Part shown: positions 46,809 to 59,080 of the stretch, piece by piece | Numbering within the stretch: position 1 is the stretch's first letter | Layout: each line of letters opens with the position of its first letter | Program-made: the position numbers and the translations under genes | Source of the DNA: Sweltsa coloradensis | Taxonomy: Eukaryota; Arthropoda; Insecta; Plecoptera; Chloroperlidae | DNA length: 64,000 nt | Assembly (NCBI GenBank): GCA_024449915.1 | Contig: JAMZAV010000778.1 | Span: 472,501-536,500 of the forward strand | Direction of reading: 5' to 3' | The notes under the pieces: model-generated | What the model was told of the DNA's origin: nothing | The model's input: only the letters and a program-made list of their open reading frames with translations | Database searches by the model: none

Positions 46809-46992
46809 TACAGTAGCGAAACTTCAATGCACTGCCTGCAGGGTGATTTGCTGTCGTTGTCGGCTGCGCGCACCGCCGCGACACTAGCGCGCCCTAGCGA
46901 AAGTGAGAGTCATCGTTAGTTGAGTCTCACTTTCGCTAGGGGCGCGCGTGACGGTTTGACAGCGTGTTTTGCTAGCGAGTTTCGCTACTGTA
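46809..46992. mobile_element. 184-bp GC-rich foldback MITE
   Basis: TACAGTAGCGAAAC at 46809 mirrors GTTTCGCTACTGTA-like TTCGCTACTGTA ending 46992. A central hairpin CCTAGCGAAAGTGAGAGTC / GTCTCACTTTCGCTAGG surrounds about 12 bp. Markedly GC-rich against AT-rich flanks. Confidence 0.82.
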
Positions 46993-49636
46993 GGGCCTAT
47001 ATTATTGGTATACTGTACTAATACCTACTCATTGTGTAGCAAGGTCAAAGCATTGATTGGCTCAGAAAAAGAATGACATACAAATAAGTTCAGTTCATAG
47101 AAACAATCTCTAGACCTATAGGTTTTCTGGTCCGGCTTGTAATGTAGGGCTACTTGGTTTGTTTATAGATGACATCGATCGTGCATCGTGCTCCTTCTCT
47201 CCATCATCTAGTACAAGATTTGAAGCCTGATTTGAAGTTGAGTAAGGTGAGCATTGGCGATCCTAGTCATTGTGTATAAGTAGCCTATGGAAATAGCAGA
47301 TTAGGCGAGGCCTTCACATTTAACCCGTTTTATCGCATTTAGAGGTGTGTTTTCTGGCCATATTCTTAGTCTTTACTCTTTACTCAGATCATGAAATAGC
47401 TTTACGTCTCACAAGATCTTTTACTCTAATTCTGTTTATCTCATCCTGCTTGTTTCAGGAGTGGGAGGAACCTACGATCGCCAGACGTCTTATGTCGCAG
47501 CTCGCATCGGAAGACGACTCTTCCATTATCTTCAGACATCGTCCTGCACATCGTTAGATTCAGCCATCTATGCTCGCATCACTCGACTATTGAATAGGTT
47601 GTGTAAGTCAGTTCTTGGAACAGTTGCTTAATTCCTAATACCCCTATCCTTCCTATCTAAAAGGTTTGCTCTGCATGCTTGGTACGGTGCTTGACTGTTT
47701 ACTTGACGATATTGTTTGTTTGCGTTCAATTGCTTTTAAGTATAGCCTTGTTTCTTGCTTTCTGTAAAAGGCTAACAAGGGTGTGGGCATCCATAATCCT
47801 ACATTGGCTGCCTGTCAAGTCATGGGACAGGTAAACTACTGCTACTACTACTGTCTCTTAAAGCGATGTGACCACCGGTTGTCATTCAATGGCGTGATAA
47901 TAAAATCATTGAGTTAGCGGTCAGATGAAGCACCAGCATGTTTGTGCCTACATAGTACACTAGAGTTCACACCACAGTTCACCTTCACGATGTCGTGATT
48001 TTATGTATTAATCCTCTTATGATTATTCAATTTTACATTGATTTTCGATTTAACTGTCCGTATTCATAATTTAATATTGTCTAAGACTATGAACACATTT
48101 TGTTCTAATTCGGATACTCTAGTTTCTCAAGTGTCCATCCTTGACCCCTGTTTTGTCTATCACATGGTGTTGTGTTCTTAATCATGGCTAGTTAGCCAAT
48201 ACAGGCTAAATGGCAGCGAGTTAAATGTATAGGGTACCTACTTCAATACTCTGGAGTGAACTGTGGAGTGGATCTTAGTGTCTCCTGGTAGTTGGTGTGG
48301 TATAATATGTCAGTTTGGTACATGATACTTGATCACAGAGCTACGTACTCTTATTGACTTTCTTTGCACTGAGTAAAACACATGGAAATAAAAGTTGTGA
48401 GAAGGGTGACAGAGAATTCAAGACTAAACATTAGCCTCTATGTAGGTAGTGAAATGGTTTACAGTTGGTAGGCCTGCAGATTGTGATTGGGGATTTGTCA
48501 TAACTTTGTCTCTAAAAGAACGAATAAGTAGATATCAAGCAACAAACTCACAAGGCATAATATGTATACAATATACATACATAGCCTACATTATGCTGTC
48601 TCAATGGGATTTCATTCGGGCTAATGGCATCAATAGTCTTCTAGCCCGAGAGCATTTTTACTAGTCCGCAATTAAATAGGTTATATTGATGTCATACGCA
48701 AATGTTTCAAGTCACAATATTCTCCGGCTTTGACGTGTGGGTGTGGCCGTGTGGGGGACTAGGGAGTGATCGGAAACAAATTCTCATCATAATATTAATA
48801 GCCTAAATTTAGAGATTTTTATTTTGTTTATATTACGAACAATTTCCATACAACTAGGTACTGGAAACTCTTTAGGTTATCGCCGTAGCCTATCGGTGCA
48901 AAATATTAAGATTTTTTGAACGGCAGTTGAAAACTCTGGAAAAAGTAGGGCTAGTGATGAGATTTTTACTAGCCTGATCAAAGTTTCACTAGCCTCAGAC
49001 GAGCGTTAATTTCGACCCCTGCTCGTGACTTTTTCCTGATGTGCTAAACTGCTAATAGTACCCCACGATGACTCATGAGTCAACTTAATTTCTAAAACAT
49101 TAAAATTAAAAAAGTAAATAAATGTTATAGGCCTAGTAGTAGGCCTCCTCACTCTACCTGTACACTTTCCACTTTCCAGGTACAATATTATGCATCTTCT
49201 TTCTTCTTTTCATAATACGGTACCTTTAATGGGCATAATTCATTTAATTATTAATTATTGTTTAACTTGATTGCTTGGATTCAAGCCTAGTAAACTATTC
49301 ACTTTCAGGAAAATTGATTGATTGATTGATTGATTGAGGAAAAGATGAGGCACTAATATTTATATCTATTTTGTTTTAGTGATTTTTTTTAGTACCTAGG
49401 TACCGTTAAACTTAACTTTTAACAGGCCTACATATAGGAGTAGTTCACAGTGTTTGGTAATTGCCAATTGGGTAACCTTTTGTTACGCACGCACGGACCA
49501 CCTTCACAATCTCATAAAACGGATGGACCACGACATTCAAATTCAGTCTTAAATAGTTTTTGCGAGGGGGGGGGGGGGTAAGGTAAAGAAAGATAGTAGA
49601 GTCTAAGGAGTTAATTATTAACTAGGCCGCTTCACA
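46993..49636. other. Intergenic, no gene established
   Basis: AT-rich. It holds a (TTGA)n run at 49315-49340, a G run at 49567-49579, a hAT-related fragment (GGACCACCTTCACAATCTCA) at about 49496 and many TAGGCCTA words. A 56-codon frame after a TTTCAG at 47459-47631 looks exon-like but is unsupported. Confidence 0.5.
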
Positions 49637-49874
49637 AACGCTTTTTCCACTGGCGTTGATGGATAAGCTTTTTTTAAAAAATATTTCTGTCCAATGATTA
49701 CTAGGTACGTTTTAGTATAGTAAGTGGGATCTCATTACTTTTTCAGGTTCCATTACAAAATTATTTTTGCTGAATTAGGATGATTTTTATAAAGTATTAA
49801 TTGCTATGGTAATACCAATTAACAATAGATGTAAAATATCTCAAGGCCCAAAGACATGCTTTTTGTATGCATTG

Positions 49875-51305
49875 CAGTGTTCTCCCCAGAGCCAGTTAGC
49901 CGGGCGGCCCGCCCAGCACAAATTCATTACCGCCCGGCATAGATTTACTCTCCCCCCCCAAAAAAAATATATATATATATTTTTTTTTTAGTTGGGCGTG
50001 AATAGGCCTATTGCAGTACTATTGTTATTTGTTACGTAATGAAATTCGCCCAAACACGATTAAAAACTTGCAAGATAAGTTTTTCAAAAACACTTAAAAA
50101 TATAGTTTCTGTTTTTTGTGGTGGTGCCGGGTTGTCTGCAAAAATTATTTGATTTTTATTAAGAGAGTTTTATAGTGTATAGGCCTAAGACATATAGTGT
50201 GATTCAGATAAGGTGGCGGTCGCCGAGGGATCGCAGCACTGTCGTCCACGCACTATGGCCACAGGATCGGCAAAAAGTAAATAAAATAACGGTCTCTAAA
50301 ACTGCTTTCGGAGAAAAACACGACTATTTTAAAGCCAAGCCCTGCCCAATATATCCTAAAAATAAAGTATTTATGAAGTGAACGAATAAAATCAAGACAT
50401 TTTGATGCTCCTAAACATTGACATCACATCTGGCGAGGTTGGCATTATAAACAGCTGGAACTTTGGACACAGCATAACCAACAAGGCAAAAAACACTTTC
50501 GTAATCGTGATTACTTAAAATCATTATTTCGCTAAAATACTGACTCTGTGGGACGAACTACTTTATTCACAGCTTATAAAATGTTGATTTATGTGATAAA
50601 ATATCACGATAACATGACCAAATACGGTAGACCCTACCTAATGCCAGTTGTATGTAAATTGTCAACGTTGGCGTCCGTGCTCTCGCTTGACCTTGACGGC
50701 CGCCACCTTATCTGAATCACACTATATGTTGGTATTTTTATCATTTTTATTGATTTATTTATTGATTGTTCTACGACAAATAATTTCAAATTAATTAAAA
50801 TACAACAATGTTTGAAGTTGTAGGGTCTAGTTACTGTAAACCTATACTACAAATCCTAGATAATAACCACTTAGAAGAAATAACATCATCACCTTTATAA
50901 GGGCCTATTACAACACATTTTTTGGGTCTACTAATAATGTAGCAATAGGACTACAGTAATTTGCATAGCCTACATACTTCGGAGAAATAATGTAGGCATA
51001 GGCTATAGTTTCCATCATATGTAAAAATACTGATCACATTCAACGAACTAACTTTCAGAAATTTGTTGTTAAATTGATACGAATAAAAAACGTTGATTGT
51101 GTACATTTATCTTGCTGATTAGAAATGCTCTTACCACAAAACCAGCTAAAATAGGTGTTTTAAAAGGGGCTTCAAAGACCTCTAAAATTCACCAAATCAA
51201 ATCTAGGATCTCAAAAAAATTCCGGGGGCAAGCCCCCCAGACCTCCATATTTGTCCCGGCAATATTTTTAGAATAACAATTTAATTTTTTTTCCTGGGGA
51301 GAACA
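49875..51305. mobile_element. hAT-like element inserted in a HINE-like copy
   Basis: CAGTGTTCTCCCCAG at 49875 and inverse CTGGGGAGAACA ending about 51305. Flanks are ATGCATTG (49867-49874) and TTGCATTG (51306-51313), matching 7 of 8. The host sequence in other copies reads GAATGCATTGTAGG uninterrupted. The right end has lost its final CTG. No transposase was seen; a second MITE sits inside. Confidence 0.7.
50195..50724. mobile_element. MITE with TA target duplication, about 29-bp TIRs
   Basis: TAGTGTGATTCAGATAAGG at 50195 is mirrored perfectly by CCTTATCTGAATCACACTA ending 50724, and the match continues into GTGGCGG. TA flanks both ends (50193-50194, 50725-50726), as for Tc1/mariner-type targets. 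About 530 bp, non-coding. Confidence 0.85.
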
Positions 51306-51389
51306 TTGCATTGTAGGTGATTATTGTCAAGTTTCTATAGTTACGGTACTTGGTTAGGCCTACTGGTTAAAATTAAAAATGCTTATTAA

Positions 51390-52098
51390 CCCATTGAGCC
51401 ACCAGTTGATTTTGCTTATTTTGCCCGTACGGAACCAGTTAAATCCGTATTAAGGGGGATGGCACCCGGCCCCACCCTGCCTACGGGCCAAAATTGCATG
51501 AATGCACAAAATTGAAGGCCTAGGCCTATTGTTTTTAGTTCATATGCTTTGCTTTTCTAGTTTATATTCCCGCCAGCCCTAGGCCTAGCCCTACTTGTGG
51601 CTTCGTCTTATTTTATCTTGGCTAGAAGTACTCTAGTCTTCATCCACATCATTATTATCGCTTGCATCATTTGCAAGCTAATCAACAACACTTCCTGAAT
51701 CTCACAATATATCACGCTCATTGGAAATTCAGCACAATCGCCTTCAGATTCGCCATCTCGTAACATTCAGGAGCTTTACGTCAGTTTTACGAAATAAACA
51801 ACAGCTGAGAAGCCTATTTCTGTTACGGCGCACCGCCTTGATAATTTGTAGGCCTTCATATTATTTGTAGTCGTCTGTGAAATGGCCGTGTTCGAGAATT
51901 TATCGGGGAAAAAAGTCGACCACGTCGGTAAAAGAGTCAGCCTCCATATAGTGCTGCTATCTGTGTGAGATTTACTGAACTACGCCAGTTTGGCGCGAAT
52001 TGAAAGACGAACTGAACGGACACGGAACTGTTCCGTATGTAAATTTTTGGGCCATACTTGTGGAATACGGAACGGTTCCGTAAGTCAGCGCCAATGGG
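51390..52098. mobile_element. piggyBac-like MITE with TTAA flanks
   Basis: CCCATTGAGCCACCAGT at 51390 and inverse AGTCAGCGCCAATGGG ending 52098 are flanked by TTAA (51386-51389, 52099-52102). The uninterrupted host (CATATTAAAACCTTTATTTC at 54937) shows the exact TTAA empty site. A sub-terminal GTACGGAAC / GGAACGGTTCCGTA block lies near each end. No transposase. Confidence 0.85.
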
Positions 52099-52689
52099 TT
52101 AAAACCTTTATTTCTATGAATTTTGGCCAACTTTTTCAACTTTTTCTTTCAAAAGGCACTACATCACCAAAATCTTAATGTCAATGTAAAATATGAACAT
52201 TGTAGCCCCACCCGTTTGATCAGAATCGTCCCAAATATTGCAAAAATATTGTATTAAAATTTGCTAAAAAAAATCGTAAAAGTACGTTTTCTATGAGAAT
52301 ATTTCTTCAAATGTCCCTAAAATCATAACTTATATCATTTTAGTGGTTTCAAACATTCCCATAAAGTTTCATCAAGATAGGCATAGCCGTTTTCCCGGTA
52401 GCAGGCCAAATATCACAAAAATATCTCATTAATTTTTTTTTTTTTTGTAAATGTCAATAATCACAAGAAATATTTCTTTGCTTGTACCCAAAAACATGGC
52501 AAGTCTTAAGTTCGGAGATTTTGAAGGTCCCCTCCAATTTTCATCAAGATCGCTTATGCCGTTTACCCGGTAGAGAGCGAACAAACAGACAAAAAAAATA
52601 CATCTGAGCTAATTTTTTGGGGGGTCAGTGAAAATGAAGTCTGCTTTGCTCATCCAATTATTTTAAGAAGACAACTTGCTTTTATTTTT

Positions 52690-53035
52690 ATTGAAACCAC
52701 AAAATAGCAAATACTGGTGCTATGTGGTTTGGCCTTTGGCTCATAGGCCTACATAGATGTTTTGATTTTACACTGTGCCATGTTATGTGTGAAGGCGTAT
52801 CAAACCTGTTAGGAAGCGGAACGTATTACTTAGGATGCTTACTTGACAAAGTTCTACATTACTTACTGGTATGTTAGATTCGGTTTGTAAGTTACAGGCG
52901 ATGCAAAAATGAAAATAACGTATTCAAAATGTATACAATATATAATATCAATGAATTTGTTAATAAATGTATCATTTTGTAGACAATTTATTCTCTACCA
53001 TTGTGGACCACTCCAGTTGAGAACTATTGATATAG
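52690..53035 (-). mobile_element. hAT MITE fragment
   Basis: TGTGGACCACTCCAGTTGAG near 53002 and a CACTGTGCCATGTTATGTGT block with TATCAAACCT near 52770-52810 match, inverted, interior parts of the hAT MITE at 40511-41593. The left end is missing. Confidence 0.55.
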
Positions 53036-54769
53036 TTAGTAGGCCTACGTACTTTTATAAATCAACTAGGGTAGTACTTTTAAGTTTTAACGAGTTACTT
53101 TGCTTTCATAGACTTACTTAGTACTTACCCAATCCTTACCCACACACGCAGCTTACAGATGGGGAGACTAAAAAATAATGATTCGCTTAACTTGAGGGTA
53201 GGAATTACTTGAATGCCTATCTTAGTTTTTATTTCCATGTTTTTTCTCGGTGCCGCCCACAGCCTTCTATTTCCCAGTTATTGGATGGATTATTAAATCA
53301 TTTCTCAACAGATACATTACCGCTATGACTTCAAAAGTATTTTAACTAAAGGAAATTAGTGTAGCCCTGCATGGATCTAACTTCTAATGTGAACCATGCA
53401 AATTGAATTGTATCACTGCACGTAAATTGTCTCACGTTGTGATGGATGAAAGTGATTCCAACAATTGACTTTGGTTTTGAAACCTATGGAAATAGCTTCA
53501 CAAATGATTAGGGAATTGCTGACTCGATGTGGGTCGTACTTTGCCGGCATTGTTGGCATTGGCACTAGATCACCGCCTGAGCTTGTGGGTGTATCACAAA
53601 TTTTAAGTGTATTTTTTCGTGTATTTTGTAATCCATCCAAGCACTTGTGTGCGGAGTTAATGCATGTGATAGCTATTCACATAAACAGCATCGGGTGAAA
53701 GTGGAGGGCACAAACTCTTGAAATATGTGTTGAGGTCTATCAATCTTGTACTCAAGGTGAGAATGGAACATAAAAAATAGTTTGTGACATTCAGAATATA
53801 ATTGTATTCAATAATCAATATAGTTTGCTCATCATAAATTGAAATCACCAATTAACCTACTAAGTCAATTGTGATTCTTAATATTAGGTACCGTCATTAC
53901 TTATCAAAATTGTGATTGGCTTTTAATTTTCATGATGGCCACTCATTGTGCCCTACTATGCAGTAGGGCCTATTGCCATATTGATGCTACTTAACTTAAT
54001 TTCAATGATATGCACTTGTTTTGAGTTTGACCAAAATTGGTAATTAGTTGTTTTGAATAAAATAAAACATAGTTTCCTAAATAGACCATATCTGCTAAGC
54101 TCAAGTTGGCCTTAACGTATTATTACTTGCTATTTTATGTGATTTCATGTCAAACTCTCACAAAGGAGTAGGCAACCTATTTAGGTTCTAGTCATGCGCG
54201 TCAACATTTCGATGCTAAGAGAACATTCAAGTACAAATTTGCTGTTTATGTTAATAATTATAAATCTCTTGTACACCAGTACTTTCGAGGTGGTGGTTTA
54301 GTTTAGTATTCCCTTATCATGGTCTTTTGCAAATCAGTCGGTGAGTCGGAGCCTTAAATTTAAACGAGTTTCTATTCTCTAAGAATCTTTTCAAACTATT
54401 TTCACGTTTTCAATAATCCTAGGTTTACTGACACTGATTTGCAAGTGGCCTTGATTGTATGCGTTGTTCTCTAAAGCAGCTCTCTTGATTATGTATCATG
54501 TACCACTGACATACTTGCAATCAACAATAGGTCTGTTCAATATGGCTACAACAATACAATATTCATTGGTACCTAAGTATACCGTTACTCAGTTGCTGCA
54601 TTGCAATTGTTGGTACGTGTAATTAGTATCTTCTTAACCAGTGAATAATAATCTTAAAAGACAAATATGAAATCACGTAAAGAGAGATCAAACAAAGAAA
54701 ACTGTATTTTTAAACATTGCTGATATAGGTTAGGCCTAGTAATCATGATTTTCACTACAAATTAGTTAA
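53036..54769. other. Intergenic, no gene established
   Basis: Apparently lower-copy AT-rich DNA. Overlapping open frames on both strands at 53413-53698 have no recognised domain. TAGGCCTA words continue. Confidence 0.45.
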
Positions 54770-55330
54770 CTAGGAAAACGCTTAAGTCCCGCCACGTTGA
54801 TAGATGAGCTTTGTTGTAAGTTTTTAGTTTGCGTAGGACCACTTTTCATTTGCAAGTGCTTTTTGAATGCATTGTAGGTGATTGTTTTCAAGTATCTATT
54901 GTTACTTGTTAATTGTTATTATAAACCTCAAAAAACTCATATTAAAACCTTTATTTCTGTGGATTCTGGCTAACATTTTCAACTTTTTCTTTCAAAAGGT
55001 ACTACAATCACCATAACCTTAATGTCCAAGTGAAATATGAACATTGTAGCCCCACCCGTTTGGTCAGAATCGGCCCAAATGTCACGAAAATATTGCACTA
55101 AAAATCGAAAAAAAAAGTCGTAAAAGTACGATATTCATGAGAAATATTTCTTCGATTGTACCCAAAAACGTGGCACGTCTAAGTTCAGAGATTTCGAAGG
55201 TCCCCTCCAATTTTCATCAAGATCGCTTATGCCATTTGCCCAGTATCGTGCAAACAAACAAACAGAAAAATAAAAACGAGACTAATTTTTGGGCGGTCAG
55301 TGAAATTGAAGTCTTTGCTTTGCTCATCCA
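54770..55330 (-). mobile_element. HINE-like family A, copy 5
   Basis: On the minus strand it starts TGGATGAGCAAAGCAAAG and ends with CTCATCTATCAACGTGGCGG, stem TAAGCGTT, TTCCTAG followed by T. It is uninterrupted and without the inner duplication, so it serves as a reference for copies with insertions. Confidence 0.8.
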
Positions 55331-57085
55331 TAAAGGTCAATTTAAATACAAAATAGTGAAAATACATAATATACGCGTAGGTTCATACATGCTTTTGCGA
55401 TAGGAACGCTGTTGGTCCTTTGGGCTTATCCTTATTTCAATGAAGCCAACAATAAAGCTCATATGATGAAATCAAATACAGTGATAATGTCCACTCTAAT
55501 AATATCAGTTAACTTGCATCTGAGTGGGTCCACTACGTACTGATACACATTTATTTTTATGTACATATTTACTGACCTTGACTAAAGCATTCTTGTGTTG
55601 TAATAGTTTACACATTAGCATCTGTCAAAGGTTATTTCCCTGTTTTGTTTTGACAAAAACAAACCGATTTCAAGATAAAGATTTTAATTTGAAAATAGTA
55701 TGCATTCTTTCAAAGCAGTGTTTGGCAGTTTTTGTAACTGAATATCAATAAACAAATTATAATTTAACTTTTCAATGTAGCCCTACTGGAGGTTCCAATA
55801 ATGAATTCACCACAGAACCTAGCTTATTGTACATATATTCTTTTTGGTATGTGCTGTGAGAAATAGAAACAGTCTTTACTGCTAGACCCAGACCTAACAT
55901 GATGGCATAGTTGGCCAAATGTTGGCATTCCAGAAGAAGATAGACTTCAATACAATGACTTATAGTTTAAATTTTAAAAAAAAAATGAAGTAAATTTCTG
56001 AACTGCCTACTATACTGTAATACAGTAATAGTATTGGTGTACGGTATTTTACTCAGTAATAGAGTTGAGCCATCTTACTTTCAAAATTTATCACAAATTC
56101 AAGAAACCTCATTCTCTTTAAACTTTTTTTTTACAAATTTGAAGTCAGTCCCTCTATAGTTTATAAAATTATGACTTGATAATAATTGGAATTCACCCTG
56201 CCTATCCTTACCTGAAGTCACTTGAAGTGGGTATAGTTTTCCATTGCCAACATAGATTTGGAAACAGATAGAGGTAATACATGCCCTAGAGGTATCTTGG
56301 AAAACTGCAAATGTATCAAATGGTCAACTTTTGACATCAAATTACATTGCTTACTGACAACACTGCTTTAAAGAATGTACTCTACTGTATTTCTATGCAG
56401 CAATTCAATAAATCTGTGAGCCATATGTATTGTTGTAGCCAAGGATCAAATTCTGGAGAGCCTTGTTTGTTTTATAAACTTATGTACTAAAAATGAACAG
56501 ACCTATTGTTGTGGCCGACAGTTGTGAGAACTTATACATTTCGACTCAGAAGAACCAGGCTTCTTAAGGTGGTAGACCCCCGCAGTTACAGTTTTTTAGT
56601 GATATCTCGAGAACGGTGCAAAATATCTAAAAACTGATTGCAAACAGTAATGCGGTTTTGTTTGAATTATAATATAATGCAAGAACAAATTTTCAAATAT
56701 AATAATCGGTACGGTTTGTATTTTGATTATGCATTTAATTAATTAAATGTCTAATTAAAAACTTTCCCACTTATCATAACATTACAATCTTTTTTCATGC
56801 AGGCTATAGTTCTCGCAAAACCACATAACATAATGTTGGGGGAGGTCTGCTGCTTTAAAACAAAAGAGCAATAATTGAGCTCATTGGCAACCCTCAAACT
56901 CTTCTGTGCTTGCTCGATCCGGGAGGGGAGGGGGGGGGGGGGGGGGGTTGGAGGCAGATACCAGTCTAGAATAATTTTCATCTTGGATCAGACCCAGGCT
57001 AGGAGATTTCTCATCAACTCTGATTTTACAACAACAAACATAACTAAATAAAATTTGTATTTTCTTTTGACCACAGGTGTTTGTT
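55331..57085. other. Intergenic, no gene seen; repeat piece and G run
   Basis: AT-rich. At 56571-56720 a block beginning AGGTGGTAGACCCCCGCAG, with a TCTCGAGAACGGTGCAAAAT segment, matches the repeat at 15440-15703. A run of about 18 G (56930-56947) follows at 56920. Confidence 0.5.
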
Positions 57086-58055
57086 CTAGGGATGCACACA
57101 ATCCATAATGATTTCTGAATCAACTTATCAAAAATTTCTCACATCATTTTCCCTGTGCTTACACTATAATATCATTGATTCATTGCTATTCCATTTGGTG
57201 AATGATTATAATTTGATACTAAAAACACTCCCAATGAAAATCAGTGATGAGACTGAGGTGGTAGACTCTAAATTTGAATGTATTTGTTTATTTTATAAAT
57301 AATAACATTTTACCTTTTAGAGACGTTGTGGTCACGCCTGTCTGCTAGTAGAAGTGGAACTGTTTTCACAGACATTATTGTTGTTATTTAAAGGGGTATT
57401 TAACCGCTAAACTCAAAAAATATATTTCATTCAGGCTAACTAGCAATGAATTTAGCAATTAACAGAAAAATTATTGGGGCCACCATGACCTCCCAAAAAA
57501 TTGTCAAACATGACATTTTTCGAGCTAGGTCCCATCGGCAAAAATCTCCCATAAGAAATAACATGGGGACGATCTTTATGCCCCGTGACCTTGGAGGATT
57601 TTGATCCAAAAAAATATTGGCCATTAGTGACGTACTCGACAGCCTTTTTTGTAAATTCTCTATATTTTGTTTTGTAATTTGGGCAAGTAGTTCGGTCAAA
57701 ATATGCTGATTACCAAGATGAGGTGTGATTTTGGAATGCATATTTTTGCGTGTTTGAGGGTATATTTGGGCACAGTTTCAAGACACGATGTTATAAAGTG
57801 GCATTTTAGATTGGTACTATGCTCTAGTATCTATGTTGACCAAAAAAGAAGCAGGTTAAAGCCAATTTAGGAAATTTTCCAAAACACCAATTTTCGCCAA
57901 TTTCTGGATCAAAAAAATTAAAAAATTCGTGTTAAATCACAGATACAAGATATAATTTTTCAAGCGGTCATTTAAGTGTAGTATTGTGCTATAGATCACG
58001 TGGTAAAAAATAATTTTTGGGGTTTTTAACCCCTTTAATTGTTGTGCATCCCTAG
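57086..58055. mobile_element. TIR element carrying an inner TIR element
   Basis: Outer ends CTAGGGATGCACACAAT (57086) and ATTGTTGTGCATCCCTAG (58055). Inside, 57388-58037 has its own ends TAAAGGGGTATTTAACC and GGTTTTTAACCCCTTTA. The inner element is a relative of 9520-10255 in opposite orientation. Non-coding. Confidence 0.72.
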
Positions 58056-59047
58056 CGTGTTCACAATTTAATTAGCAGTTAGTACTCTCTTTCTGGTTTG
58101 TGAATTACAATATCAGGCTTGACATTTGAGGATGAGGTAAATGCCAATCTGCAGTAGCCGGTAGAAATATCTTTGACTTGGGTTCTTTAAATTTAAATCT
58201 TAGGCAAGTTTTGTTACCTGTTGGACACATTCTCAGTTACTTGTTAACATCGCTCCTATTATTTTATGCGTGTCGGGTAAAGAAAATTGATATTTAATGT
58301 TCCCCCACTGAAAATCAGTTTTGTAACTGAGTGGGGAGTAAGTAGACTCTGAATACAAATTAATAATGTTACTACATGAATGCAATCCTCGAGTAATTTG
58401 TAAAACAGTTTTTATATCTAAACGGGATAAACATGAAATTAATAAATAAATTTCCATAGAATTGAGGAAGGGTACTGTTTATTTTGCAAGCACAGAAGAC
58501 GTTGAGGGTTTTCAATACTACAACTAGGAGCAATGATGGTTACTTAACCCCTGGAGGAGACCTTGTGTATTTTGTTCTCATGGCTGCATCGACCTGCATA
58601 GTGGTGTTGGTTATATCATTGCAAACTGTAGTTTATTTATTCCTATTGCTCAGACGGGTCTGGCGGTGGAATTTGTGTGAACACTACTTGATAAACTTGC
58701 TAGTTCTTGAATATACAATCTAGTTCAAAGCTGTTTGGACCAGTCTCGTATTTGAGAACTAGCAACTGACATGGTTGGTGGGCACTTATCAAATTTTACC
58801 GTCAATCCCGTCTCTGCTTTGGGGAGAACACTCTGCTTAGATGAAAAGTTTCGACGTGGGGGATGGTAGCTCTGAAGTGCAAAAAAGACTTAGGGAGTAT
58901 AAAAAGCGGTTTTTTGGTGCAGTTTTTGTGTTTTTTGCCCATTTTTTTGCTTGTTTTCCATATAATTTGTATGTATTAATTAATATTTATTAAATATTGT
59001 TAATAAATTATTTATTTTTCCAATGCAATTGTTATTATTTACTAGTT

Positions 59048-59080
<33 letters not shown>

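Larger units (their letters stand above)
49637..52656 (-). mobile_element. HINE-like family A, copy 4, with nested insertions
   Basis: Pieces at 49637-49874, about 51306-51389 and 52099-52656 line up in order with uninterrupted copies (for example 54770-55330). They run from the degraded AACGC..GGCGTTGATGGATAAGC end at 49650 to CTTTGCTCATCCAATT at 52656. Two insertions split it: a hAT-like element (49875-51305) and a piggyBac-like MITE (51390-52098). The 52260-52650 part contains an extra internal duplication. Confidence 0.75.

Noticed and set aside
47459..47631. 56-codon exon-like frame after TTTCAG
   Set aside because: No recognisable protein, no upstream exon that joins in phase; kept only as a note.
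53413..53698. Overlapping frames on both strands of 75-77 codons
   Set aside because: No domain on either strand, and nothing to choose between them; treated as chance.
19723..55403. Recurring 60-90 codon frames in family A copies (PKNVASLSSEISK-type)
   Set aside because: The same frame appears because the copies are the same repeat. It is broken by A or T runs in each copy and has no conserved start or stop.
56751..57123. Proline-rich minus-strand frames
   Set aside because: Prolines come from translating the G homopolymer at 56930.
58484..58723. 79-codon frame with a hydrophobic stretch
   Set aside because: A single hydrophobic run in AT-rich DNA is expected by chance; no splice or homology support.
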